A stretch of DNA of 64,000 nt from Chamaea fasciata (Eukaryota > Chordata > Aves > Passeriformes > Sylviidae): assembly GCA_029207755.1 (NCBI GenBank), contig JARCOQ010000098.1, positions 1-64,000 of the forward strand, written 5' to 3'. The first letter of the stretch is position 1. Every line of letters begins with the position of its first letter. Shown here piece by piece: positions 12,663-21,646 of this stretch. The position numbers and the translations under genes were made by a program. The notes beneath the pieces are model-generated. The model worked only from the letters and a program-made list of their open reading frames with translations, was not told the DNA's origin and searched no databases.

Positions 12663-13182
12663 GGAGTTTGACTGTGGCCAAAGGGATCCAGTCCTTGGAA
12701 ATCTACTATCACCAGTTCGGCCTGAATCCTGAGTTTTGCCGGCCACCCGCGGGGAGCTGGTCCAGGCCCTTCCTCTCCTTCGGTTTTCTTCGGCGCTGCT
12801 TGTCTTGCTACAGCGTGACCCTGCACCCCCTGCGCTGCCGGGACATCCTGCCCCTGTCTTCCGGGACACTCTGCCTTCCCAGCTCCCAGCCCAGGACTTT
12901 TCCACTGTTTCAGCTTGGTGCTCTAATGATCCTGCAGAGACACCGAAACCAAACTGCCCTGGGTCTTGTGAAACAAAGCCCTCAAAATTCTTAGTACTGT
13001 TGTCGTTTGTCATTAATGCTGTAGTTGTTTGGTGGGGGGGGGAGGTGGTTTTTTTTTTGTGTGTTTGTTTGCTTTGTATTACATACTAGTAAAGAACTGC
13101 TATTCCTATTTCCCAAATCTTTGCCAAAGAGCCTCTGATTGTAATTTTACCTAGCAGATACCTGTCTTCCCAAACCAAGACA
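12660..13182 (+). repeat. 5' LTR, truncated at its left end
   Basis: Aligns with 18,662-19,173 throughout, from gagtttgactgtggcc to the terminal aagaca. The first roughly 135 bases of the LTR, present in the 3' copy from 18,527, are missing and replaced by satellite. The junction falls within a few bases of shared 'cag/gag' sequence. A non-canonical AGTAAA polyadenylation hexamer is at 13,088-13,093. The U3 start, and probably part of the promoter, is lost. Confidence 0.9.
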
Positions 13183-13187
13183 GATTT

Positions 13188-13205
13188 TGGCGCCCAACGT
13201 GGCGC
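13188..13205 (+). other. Primer binding site, tRNA-Lys (Lys1,2 type)
   Basis: TGGCGCCCAACGTGGCGC lies five bases after the LTR end. It matches the primer site complementary to the 3' end of tRNA-Lys1,2 except at one position. The position directly behind the LTR supports the 5' LTR boundary at 13,182. Confidence 0.85.
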
Positions 13206-13309
13206 TTGAGGGCACTGAGAAAAGAAAAGGGAAGAGAAATAGCAATTCTTAACTAACCTAGTACTTTCTTTTGTGTGCGTTAAATATAAAAACCTCATTA
13301 GGCTGCATC

Positions 13310-13738
13310 ATGTGGTCTAACTTAGCCTGGTTTGGGTGGCATGTGGTTGTGGCTGTATTCCTTCCATTTGCAGGCCCTTATCTAAACATGAGCCCTATAA
13401 CTAAGGCTACTGTGACTGTCATCCAGTTTATTTTATGGCTTAATAAGGTGAAAAACTCATGGATTTTTAATTTCCTCTGGAAGGCAGGCACATGGATTCA
13501 GGGCTATTGTACACTAACTGTGTGTTTTTGGAGTTACTTTAACAATAGTACCTACTGTAAAGAAATGACACCGGGGGAGGTTTTTTTTTCCCAACCCTTT
13601 ACCCATCTCTTTAGGTCTGCCCCACCAGTTTTTGAAAGGTTTAAATCCTCTCTGAATGCTAATGATATCATACAATGGCTGGTGCTGCTAATATGCATAT
13701 TCTATTTAGCATTCAGAGATCAGGGAAGATTGACCTAG
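13310..13738 (+). CDS. Hydrophobic leader ORF between primer site and gag (142 aa)
   Basis: Starts at ATG 13,310, 105 bases after the primer site, and ends at TAG 13,736-13,738; the frame is open a little further upstream without an ATG. The product has three strongly hydrophobic stretches, at about residues 5-25, 32-50 and 118-137, and one N-glycosylation sequon in the central loop, so it reads as a small multi-pass membrane protein. I recognise no retroviral family for it. It is in the same frame as gag, and the frame stays open from 13,739 into gag, so readthrough of its TAG would place it at the Gag N-terminus. It could be an element-specific membrane leader, loosely analogous to glycosylated Gag of gammaretroviruses, or a captured or decayed reading frame. 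Confidence 0.6.
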   Translation: MWSNLAWFGWHVVVAVFLPFAGPYLNMSPITKATVTVIQFILWLNKVKNSWIFNFLWKAGTWIQGYCTLTVCFWSYFNNSTYCKEMTPGEVFFSQPFTHLFRSAPPVFERFKSSLNANDIIQWLVLLICIFYLAFRDQGRLT

Positions 13739-13855
13739 ATAACCACCCTGATACCTACCCCACAAAATAAGGATGATACCCCAGAGCCTGACTCTGCCCC
13801 ACAGCCTGCCTCAGAAAGGACCCACCCGGATTGGGTTGAGGTTCTGGTAAAAGAA

Positions 13856-15100
13856 ATGCATGAGATGGGCCAGATACTGAAGGAGTACATTTCCCCAGCT
13901 CATGAAAAACCCTCCCCCTGCCCCGAGAAGGCAGAGACTGATAGTGCAGCAGTAGAACCCACAGACATTACAACTGTCCAGGTTCCAGCTGAACCACAAG
14001 AGCAGCCACAGCCAGCAGCAGTCGCCCCTGTGGAAACAAGGAAGTGTAAAGTGAAATCGTCAGATCCTGTTATTAAGGATAAGAAAGGAGGGTCCTCACA
14101 GTCCACAGAAGAGCCACAGGTTGAAATCATCACTGAGTCCCTGACATATGAAAGTCTACGTAATCTGCAAAAAGATACTGTACGACGAGGACGTGAGGCT
14201 TATACAGCCTGGCTACTTCGAGTCTGGGACCTTATGGGTACAGGTGTGCAACTGGATAGTGCTGAAGCAAGGAATTTGGGACCCTTGACCCAGGATTCAG
14301 GTATAAATCAGGTATTTGTAAGAGAGCAAAGGCCCCTTCCCCTTTGGGAACGACTTCTAATGAGTGTGAGAGAGAGATTTGTCCACAGAGACAGAATGCA
14401 AGAGCACAACAATAGAATGCGATGGAAGACCCTTGAGGAAGGAATCCAACAGTTGAGAGAAGTGGCAGTATTGGAAGTACTTTTTGGGAAGACCGGACAG
14501 CATGATAATGACCCCGACAAGGTTAAATGCACAGGGCACATGTTGTGGAATCTGGCAACTCATGGACCATCCCAATACGCCACATTCATCGCAACAATTA
14601 ATGCCGAGGATAACCGAGAGACAGTGGGTTCTGTTGCCAACAAGCTCAGAAATTATGAAAGTATGACCAGTGGCCCAATGCAGGCTCATGTCTCTGCGGT
14701 GGTGAAGGAACTCAAAGAGGAGATGAGGGAAATAAGAGAGGAGATGAGAAGGAACAGTTCCCATGTAGCACCGGTGCGAGTCACAGGCCCCAGAATCAGA
14801 GCCCAACATCCCCCAGCGAGAGAGAGAGGGTACACCCCTCGAGCTGACCTGTGGTTTTATCTGCGGGACCATGGGGAGGACATGGGAGCGTGGCATGGGA
14901 AACCTACTTCTGTCCTGGCAGCACGGGTACGTGAGCTCAAGGAGAGAAACGTTAACAGAGGGAGTTCCACTAGAATGAAGGTAGCCTCAGCCTCCCATGA
15001 GCAAGCTGCCAGGTATTACGGAGGTGGGAATGCTGTGTCAGATTCCCTCGAAGGAACCTCTACCATGTATGTCCAGGAAGGGAATAATAACCAGTGCTAG
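13856..15100 (+). CDS. gag: gag of the ERV-L-like provirus
   Basis: 414 codons from ATG 13,856 to TAG 15,098-15,100; the frame is open back to 13,739, so the true N-terminus may lie slightly upstream. The N-terminal third is proline- and glutamate-rich and probably disordered. The middle (about residues 90-260) is helical and capsid-like. A strongly charged heptad-like coiled coil lies at about residues 280-300, rich in E, K and R. No CCHC zinc knuckle is present, unlike orthoretroviral nucleocapsids. The frame is intact. Assignment rests on position, length and context rather than on a motif. The pol ORF follows in the same frame after the TAG. Confidence 0.8.
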   Translation: MHEMGQILKEYISPAHEKPSPCPEKAETDSAAVEPTDITTVQVPAEPQEQPQPAAVAPVETRKCKVKSSDPVIKDKKGGSSQSTEEPQVEIITESLTYESLRNLQKDTVRRGREAYTAWLLRVWDLMGTGVQLDSAEARNLGPLTQDSGINQVFVREQRPLPLWERLLMSVRERFVHRDRMQEHNNRMRWKTLEEGIQQLREVAVLEVLFGKTGQHDNDPDKVKCTGHMLWNLATHGPSQYATFIATINAEDNRETVGSVANKLRNYESMTSGPMQAHVSAVVKELKEEMREIREEMRRNSSHVAPVRVTGPRIRAQHPPARERGYTPRADLWFYLRDHGEDMGAWHGKPTSVLAARVRELKERNVNRGSSTRMKVASASHEQAARYYGGGNAVSDSLEGTSTMYVQEGNNNQC

Positions 15101-15118
15101 AGGGGCCCTGCCTCTAGC
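15096..15118 (+). promoter_or_regulatory. Perfect hairpin enclosing the gag stop codon
   Basis: GCTAGAGG (15,096-15,103) pairs exactly with CCTCTAGC (15,111-15,118) around a 7-base GC-rich loop. The gag TAG sits inside the left arm. Gag and pol are in the same frame on either side. In gammaretroviruses a same-frame gag UAG is read through with help from downstream RNA structure, so this hairpin is a candidate readthrough signal. Function is inferred. Confidence 0.5.
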
Positions 15119-17410
15119 CAGGAAGAGGCACGGGAAAATCGGGTTTTTTGGACTGTGTGGATTCGATGGCCTGGCACATCAGAGCCACAAAAATATGAAG
15201 CTTTGGTAGATACTGGGTCACAGTGTACTCTAATGCCATCGGGACATGTGGGGGCAGAACCGATTTCCATTGCCGGGGTGACGGGGGGATCACAGGAATT
15301 GACTCTGGTTGAAGCCGAGGTGAGCCTGACCGGGAAGGAGTGGCAGAAACTTCCGATTGTGACCGGCTCAGAGGCTCCATGTATTCTGGGCATAGACTTC
15401 CTCAGGAATGGATATTATAAAGACCCTAAAGGACTCAGATGGGCTTTTGGAATAGCTGCCGTGGAGACAGAGAACATTAAGCAGTTGAACACCTTGCCGG
15501 GACTATCAGAGAATCCATCTGCAGTGGGACTCCTGAAGGGAGAAGAACAACAAGTACCTGTTGCCACCTCGACAGTGCACCGTCGGCAGTATCGGACAAA
15601 TCGGGACGCCGTGATCCCCATCCACAAGATGATCCGTGAGCTGGAGAGCCAAGGGGTGGTCAGCAAAACCCACTCACCCTTCAACAGCCCCATCTGGCCT
15701 GTGCGCAAGTCTGATGGAGAATGGAGACTGACTGTGGACTATCGTGCATTGAATGAAGTGACTCCACCGCTGAGCGCTGCTGTGCCGGACATGCTGGAAC
15801 TTCAGTACGAGCTGGAGTCCAAGGCAGCGAGGTGGTATGCCACTATTGACATTGCCAATGCATTTTTCTCCATTCCTCTGGCTGCAGAATGCAGGCCTCA
15901 GTTTGCTTTCACCTGGAGGGGCGTGCAGTACACCTGGAACCGGCTGCCCCAGGGGTGGAAACACAGCCCCACCATCTGCCATGGGCTGATCCAGGCTGCA
16001 CTGGAGAAGGGTGAGGCTCCGGAACATCTACAGTACATCGATGACATCATTGTGTGGGGAAAGACTGCAGCTGAAGTGTTCGAGAAAGGAGAGAGGATCA
16101 TCCAGATTTTGCTGAAAGCCGGGTTTGCCATCAAGAAGAGCAAAGTCAAGGGACCTGCCAGAGAGATCCAGTTCCTGGGAGTAAAGTGGCAAGATGGACG
16201 GCGGCAGATCCCCACTGAGGTCATTGATAAGATCACAGCAATGTCTCCACCGACCAGCAAAAAGGAAACACAAGCTTTCCTAGGAGCCATAGGTTTTTGG
16301 AGGATGCACATTCCTGAGTACAGTCAGATCGTGAGCCCTCTCTACCTGGTTACCCACAAGAAGAACAATTTCCACTGGGGCCCTGAACAGCAACACGCCT
16401 TTGCCCAGATCAAGCAGGAGATTGCTCATGCAGTAGCCCTTGGCCCAGTCAGGATGGGACCAGATGTGAAGAATGTGCTTTATTCTGCAGCTGGGAACAA
16501 CAGTTTGTCCTGGAGCCTTTGGCAGAAGGTGCCAGGGGAGAGCCGAGGCCGACCACTGGGATTCTGGAGTCGAAGTTACAGAGGATCTGAAGCCAACTAC
16601 ACTCCCACAGAGAAGGAGATCTTGGCCACCTATGAAGGAGTTCAAGCCGCCTCAGAAGTGATTGGCACAGAAGCACAACTCCTCTTGGCACCCCGACTAC
16701 CAGTGCTGGGGTGGATGTTTAAAGGAAAGGCTCCCTCCACGCACCATGCCACCGATGCCACATGGAGCAAATGGACTGCCCTCATCACACAGCGTGCCCG
16801 TATTGGAAACCCAAATCGCCCTGGGATTTTGGAGATAATTACAAACTGGCCGGAAGGAGAAAACTTCGGTCTCACGGACGAAGAGGAGCAGGAACCAGTG
16901 ACACGGGCTGAAGAAGCTCCTCCGTACAACCAACTGCCAGCAGAAGAAACACACTACGCTCTTTTCACTGACGGTTCCTGTCGCATCGTGGGAATGAACC
17001 GTAAGTGGAAAGCAGCCGTATGGAGCCCCACACGACAGGTTGCAGAAGCCACTGAAGGAGACGGGGGATCAAGTCAGCTTGCTGAACTCAAAGCTGTTCA
17101 ATTAGCCCTTGACATTGCTGAAAGAGAGAAGTGGCCAAAGCTCTACCTCTACACTGATTCGTGGATGGTAGCCAATGCTCTGTGGGGCTGGCTGGAAAGG
17201 TGGAAAAAGGCCAACTGGCAGCGTAGAGGAAAACCAATCTGGGCTGCTGATGAATGGAAGGACGTTGCCACTCGTGTAGAGAAGCTGCCTGTGAAAGTCC
17301 GCCATGTAGATGCCCATGTTCCCAAGAGTCGGGCTAATGAGGAACACCAAAACAACAAGCAGGTAGATCAGGCTGCCAAGATAGAAGTGTCAAAGATAGA
17401 TTTAGATTGA
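15101..17410 (+). CDS. pol: pro-pol: protease, reverse transcriptase, RNase H
   Basis: The frame is continuous from the gag stop to TGA 17,408-17,410. Counting residues from 15,155: an aspartic protease motif DTG is at 19-21 and ILGIDFL near 72-78. RT has LPQGW near 262 and the catalytic YIDD near 294-297. The connection region carries the FLG.KW motif. RNase H begins at FTDGS near 603, with conserved acidic residues in AELKA, YTDS and the late HVDAH motif. No frameshift or stop occurs across protease, RT and RNase H, so this part is intact as read. There is no ATG at the start; expression would need readthrough of the gag stop. The TGA separates RNase H from integrase. Confidence 0.92.
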   Translation, partial: RGPASSQEEARENRVFWTVWIRWPGTSEPQKYEALVDTGSQCTLMPSGHVGAEPISIAGVTGGSQELTLVEAEVSLTGKEWQKLPIVTGSEAPCILGIDFLRNGYYKDPKGLRWAFGIAAVETENIKQLNTLPGLSENPSAVGLLKGEEQQVPVATSTVHRRQYRTNRDAVIPIHKMIRELESQGVVSKTHSPFNSPIWPVRKSDGEWRLTVDYRALNEVTPPLSAAVPDMLELQYELESKAARWYATIDIANAFFSIPLAAECRPQFAFTWRGVQYTWNRLPQGWKHSPTICHGLIQAALEKGEAPEHLQYIDDIIVWGKTAAEVFEKGERIIQILLKAGFAIKKSKVKGPAREIQFLGVKWQDGRRQIPTEVIDKITAMSPPTSKKETQAFLGAIGFWRMHIPEYSQIVSPLYLVTHKKNNFHWGPEQQHAFAQIKQEIAHAVALGPVRMGPDVKNVLYSAAGNNSLSWSLWQKVPGESRGRPLGFWSRSYRGSEANYTPTEKEILATYEGVQAASEVIGTEAQLLLAPRLPVLGWMFKGKAPSTHHATDATWSKWTALITQRARIGNPNRPGILEIITNWPEGENFGLTDEEEQEPVTRAEEAPPYNQLPAEETHYALFTDGSCRIVGMNRKWKAAVWSPTRQVAEATEGDGGSSQLAELKAVQLALDIAEREKWPKLYLYTDSWMVANALWGWLERWKKANWQRRGKPIWAADEWKDVATRVEKLPVKVRHVDAHVPKSRANEEHQNNKQVDQAAKIEVSKIDLD

Positions 17411-18286
17411 CAACACAAGGGAGAGTTGTTCCTAGCCCGATGGGCCCATGATGCCTCTGGTCATCAGGGCAGAGATGCCACTTATAAGTGGGCCCGAGAC
17501 CGAGGAGTGGATTTAACCATGGACAGTATTTCTCAGGTTATCCATGACTGTGAGACATGTGCTGCAATCAAGCAAGCCAAGCGGGTGAAGCCCTTATGGT
17601 ATGGTGGGCGGTGGTCCAAATATAAATATGGGGAAGCCTGGCAGATTGACTACATCACCCTTCCCCAAACCCGCCAGGGCAAGCGCTATGTGCTAACCAT
17701 AGTGGAAGCCACCACTGGATGGTTGGAGACCTACCCTGTGCCTCATGCTACTGCCCGGAACACCATCCTGGGCCTGGAAAAACAAGTCCTGTGGAGACAT
17801 GGCACCCCTGAGAGAATCGAGTCGGACAATGGGACTCATTTCAAGAATAGTCTTATAAGCACCTGGGCTAGAGAACATGGCATTGAGTGGGTGTACCATA
17901 TTCCTTATCATGCACCAGCGGCCGGGAAAGTTGAACGGTGCAATGGCCTGCTTAAAACTACCTTGAAGGCACTGGGTGGGGGAACCTTCAAGAATTGGGA
18001 TATTAATTTAGCAAAGGCCACCTGGTTGGTGAACACTCGAGGTTCCACCAACCGAGCAGGTCCTGCCCAATCTGAGCCCTTGCAAAAGACAGACGGAGAT
18101 AAGGTTCCAGTGGTACACATGAGAGGTATGCTGGGAAAAACTGTTTGGATTAATCCTGCCTCCAGCAAAGACAATCCCATCCATGGGGTTGTCTTCGCTC
18201 AGGGACCAGGTTGCACCTGGTGGGTGATGCAAAAGGATGGAGAGACCCGATGCATACCTCAAGGGGACCTTGTTTTGGGGTGAACT
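17411..18286 (+). CDS. Integrase of the ERV-L-like provirus
   Basis: Continues in the same frame directly after the TGA at 17,408. The zinc-binding His pair (AHDASGH) and Cys pair (CETC) come first, then the catalytic core with D (QIDY), D (SDNG) and E (KVERCNG), all three acidic residues present. A C-terminal domain ends at about 18,283, followed by TGA. The frame is open throughout, but the first in-frame ATG lies about 110 bases in, within the zinc-binding domain. As written, integrase could be made only by stop-codon readthrough or not at all. The TGA may be an inactivating mutation. Confidence 0.88.
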
Positions 18287-18507
18287 ACCCATGACAATGT
18301 GGCTGTATCCATATTTGCATATATATATGTATTTTTAACAGTTAAAACTCAATGTAATATGTTGGTATGGGAAAAAAATTCGGGGTGGATAATGTTGGGG
18401 GATAGGTTTGTTCTTTTTTTTTCTCTAAAGAATTTTTTCCCCACAAGTTACCAAGGAGACCAAGTGTTGGATAGTGGAGAGTACTTAACCGAAACAAAGA
18501 GGTGGAC
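18287..18507 (+). other. ERV-L-like internal 3' untranslated stretch, no env
   Basis: AT-rich sequence between integrase and the polypurine tract. It contains no ORF resembling env or dUTPase, and short T- and A-runs are the only structure I see. Confidence 0.7.
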
Positions 18508-18526
18508 AAAAGGTGGAAGGGGGAGA
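18508..18526 (+). other. Polypurine tract
   Basis: A purine run (aaaaggtggaagggggaga) just before the 3' LTR, in the position of the plus-strand priming site. Confidence 0.75.
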
Positions 18527-19173
18527 TAACGCAGGTAAAAGACAAAGCTTGAGGCAGCTGCGTGCTTTTCTTTCTCCGGCGTTCGGGGAGACGCGTGTCT
18601 GCCGCTCCTCGAGGATCTCAGCCGCCGCAGAGCACGCCGAGCAGAGAACGGCTGTTGCTGGCTGGAGGAGTTTCACTGTGGCCAAAGGGATCCAGTCCTG
18701 GGAAATCTACTATCACCAGTTCGACCTGAATCCTGAGTTTTCCCTGCCACCTGCGGGAGCTGGTCCAGGCCCTGCCTCGCCTTCGGCTCCTTCGGCGCTG
18801 CTCCTCTTGCTGCAGTGTCACCCTGCACCCCCTGCGCTGCCGGGACATCCTGCCCCTGCCTGCCGGGACACCCTGCCATCCCAGCTACCAGCCCGGGACT
18901 TTTCCACTGTTCCAGCTTGGTGCTCTGAGGATCCTGCAGGGACAGCGAAACCAAACTGCCCTGGGTTTTGTGAAACAAAGCCCTCAAGGTTCTCGGTACT
19001 GTTGTCGTTTGTCATTAATGCTGTAGTTGTTTGGTGGGGGGGGAGTTTTTTGTGTTTGTTTGCTTTGTATTACATACTAGTAAAGAACTGCTATTCCTAT
19101 TTCCCAAATCTTTGCCAAAGAGCCTCTGATTGTAATTTTACCTAGCAGATACCTGTCTTCCTAAACCAAGACA
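18527..19173 (+). repeat. 3' LTR, full length (about 647 bp)
   Basis: Begins directly after the polypurine tract and ends at CA 19,173. The segment from about 18,662 aligns with the 5' LTR. The first 135 bases are GC-rich and absent from the truncated 5' copy. The first bases read TAAC rather than the usual TG, so the exact boundary or a mutation there is uncertain. AGTAAA at 19,079-19,084 is the only polyadenylation-like hexamer. No convincing TATA box is visible. Confidence 0.85.
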
Positions 19174-19254
19174 TGGGGACATGGAGTTTTCTTAACAACA
19201 GGAAACACACATGCTCCATGGTCCCTGACACAGCGTGCAGCTCACTGGGCAGGG

Positions 19255-19860
19255 GGGTTAAACCCCCTAGAGACGGGCGACCCTCTGGCAATAGTCGGCA
19301 CCTCAGAGCAACTCCTAGAAAACATACACAAAGCTGCATGCTTGCAACTGATACAGGAAAGAAAATTAATCTCTGGCTGTGAGTCGCCAATGCAACAGCC
19401 TGTCAAACCTGAGATTATGACCCCCCTCATTCGAGGTTTGCCAGAGTCTCTTAAACCAACAGCAATTTTTCTTCCAAAAACAATAGCATCTATCACTCCG
19501 GTAGATTGACTTGAAAGATTTCTTGGCCATACAAGAGATCAAACTGGTTCCACTGACTCCTCACCTTTTACAACTCCTAGCACACAATCTAACAGCAGTC
19601 ATAAAGTTTGGACATGGAGTGAGGTAGCAGAGGAGTTAATAAGTTACAGTAGAAAATATGGACCAGTGAAATACTCAGAGGACAAACCAGAAAAACCCAG
19701 AGGAGTCAGGCACATTGCCTCTCCTAATGAAATACCAGAAAAGGGAAAACAAATTTCAAACCGGCAGCAACTGTGGTTGCTAGGACTGAAAAGGGGAGTT
19801 CCACGAGAAGTAATGGATAAATTGCTGTATGATAAATTGGCTAAAATAATTTCCAATTGA
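19255..19860 (+). pseudogene. gag: gag-like remnant (capsid region) of the second ERV
   Basis: One frame runs from about 19,255 to the stop at 19,858-19,860, interrupted by an in-frame TGA at 19,507-19,509. The second half contains a tryptophan-rich helical stretch and a lysine-rich segment typical of capsid regions, but no CCHC box. The 5' part of gag is missing because the sequence starts at the end of the upstream 3' LTR. Assignment comes mainly from its place ahead of pol. Confidence 0.6.
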
Positions 19861-19878
19861 CCCTGTCCCAAACCTATT

Positions 19879-20868
19879 GTGTTGGAATCATCCAACCGAC
19901 AGCCCAGCGCACCTCCTCTTCCGCAAGCCTTGGGCAACAAGCCACAGCACTCCCTAGCACAAGTTTTAAACAATGGGACACAGCAAGAGAGAGATGTTCA
20001 ACAGAAAATAATTTCTCCCTTAGAAAGCCTTGGTTTGCAAATCCCCTCAGAGAAAATACAAAAACCTTTTCAAGAAGTGAAATTTTTAGGAATCTGGTGG
20101 AAAGGAGGTATGGCATGTATCCCACCAGACACTCTAACCTTAGATCAAATTAAAGTGCCTGAGTCCAGGAAAGATCTACAGCATGCCTTGGGATTATTAG
20201 TGTTTTGGGGAAAACACATTCCAGATTTTTCAATTTTTGCCAGGCCTCTTGATGATTTGTTGAGAAAGGGAGTAAAATGGGACTGGAGCCCTTCTCAGGA
20301 AGAAGCATTACAACTGTTGATTTTTGAAGCCACAGCTCATCAGGCCCTAGGCCCGATCCACCCAACAGATCCTTTTCAGGTAGAATGGGGATTTGCTTCC
20401 TCAGGGTTGTCAGTACACATATGGCAGTGGGGTCCTGAGGGTCCGACATGGCCTGTTGGTTTTTATTCCCGTGGTTTCAGAGATGCTGAAAAGAGGTATA
20501 TTATCTGGGAAAAAGGCTTGTTTGTGGTTAGCCTAGTTCTCATAGAAGTAGAGAAGATTGTACCACAACAACCAGTTGTTTGGAGAGGGCCTTTCCAAGT
20601 TTTTAAGTCAGTCACTACTGGGACTCCCCCAGCTGACGGGGTGGCCCAGACAGCCTCAGTAAGAAAGTGGTGTGCTCAGATTGAATATTATTGTAACATC
20701 TTCTCAATAACTGAAAGAGCTGTGGAAAAAAACTGGCAGTACAAGAAGCAGAAAACTTGGATAGCATCCAAGACAAACCTGCCTCAGTCATTACCCCTCC
20801 CTTTTCTCCCAAACAGTCAGCAATTCCTTGGTTTACTGATGCTTTTCCTTTTGGCCCAACAGCTCTAA
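19879..20868 (+). pseudogene. pol: pol remnant: gag/RT junction, RT thumb and connection
   Basis: 329 codons open without an ATG start. A proline-rich first part is joined by deletion to the end of RT. The FLGIWW motif near codon 70 marks the start of the RT thumb/connection, followed by the conserved helix and PLDDLLRKG segment and the connection domain to about 20,560. The catalytic YxDD and the fingers and palm are absent. Not functional. Confidence 0.8.
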
Positions 20869-21149
20869 GCATATTCCCCTCACTACAGGGACCAAGCGAT
20901 TCCAAGAATCCAGCACATTACCCTGGACAACGTGTTTTGGTGGACTTCCCCACAGTGGGAGAGGTACCACTAGTGCTAAAACTCCCTCTGAACGAATACC
21001 CATGGGTAACCTTTGATGCTCTAGGGAAAGAGTATCGAATAAATGCACACTGGAGAATTTCCATCATTCTAACTTTCTGCCTTCTGGTGGCAGATTCTGT
21101 TGTGCTTACTTTTCACAGGAGAACTCCGAGGGACATGAAGGCCATATAA
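20757..21149 (+). pseudogene. pol 3' remnant: RNase H start joined to integrase C-terminus
   Basis: Overlaps the end of the preceding frame in another frame. It contains the beginning of an RNase H domain (WFTDA) and then a segment like the retroviral integrase C-terminal domain (PGQRVLVDFP); the RNase H and integrase cores between them are gone. The last 30 codons contain a hydrophobic stretch that could be the start of an env signal region. Deletion-derived and non-functional. Confidence 0.6.
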
Positions 21150-21152
21150 ACC

Positions 21153-21527
21153 ATGATAAATATTTTAAATTGGGAATTTTTAGAAGTATTAATGAAAAAA
21201 TTGGCTGCCAAAACTAGGGATTTGACCAAATTACAGAAACCATTGCAGTTATCCTTATTGGCTTTGGGGACACATCAGTGGTTGCTATCAAACATATTAC
21301 CAAATTGGGAAAAGGTGAATGTGAATGATCACAAAATGATAATTGATGCTCTTGGTGCTACACAAAACAGTGGTTTTTTGGCTCTTAGCTGCATCCAGAC
21401 ACAGCTTTGGATGCAGACAGTTGTTGCCTCAATCATAAGGGAAGAAGAAGGCACTTTTCCTACTGAAATTCGGAAAATAATTTGGGACAATGCAAATGAT
21501 TTTGAAAAGGAATTCCAATCCTGGTAG
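21153..21527 (+). pseudogene. env-like segment 1 (surface/TM ectodomain part)
   Basis: 124 codons, ending with TAG 21,525. Helical, leucine- and glutamine-rich sequence with tryptophans. It lies upstream and out of frame with the clear TM segment, so env is broken by stops and a frame change between 21,525 and 21,647. Called env only by position. Confidence 0.5.
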
Positions 21528-21646
21528 AAATTGGTCAACTTTACCTATAACCCCAATACCAACACAGTTACAGCTTTTGTAATAACCATATGTAATGTTT
21601 TGGTACACTTGATATTGTTAATGCAATCATAGCTCAAGACATTTGT

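Larger units (their letters stand above)
12660..19173 (+). mobile_element. ERV-L-like (class III) provirus, env-less, 5' end truncated
   Basis: This is a full internal region between two copies of the same LTR. Order: partial 5' LTR, Lys-type primer binding site, hydrophobic ORF, gag, protease-RT-RNase H, integrase, polypurine tract, 3' LTR. No env ORF lies between integrase and the polypurine tract. Gag has no CCHC zinc knuckle. Pol resembles ERV-L (class III, distantly spumavirus-related) elements by my reading of the RT and connection region. All ORFs share one reading frame with stops between them. By eye the LTRs differ at roughly 30 positions over about 510 aligned bases, so the insertion is not very recent or the LTRs recombined. 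No target-site duplication can be seen, because the left flank is satellite and the right flank another ERV. Confidence 0.9.
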
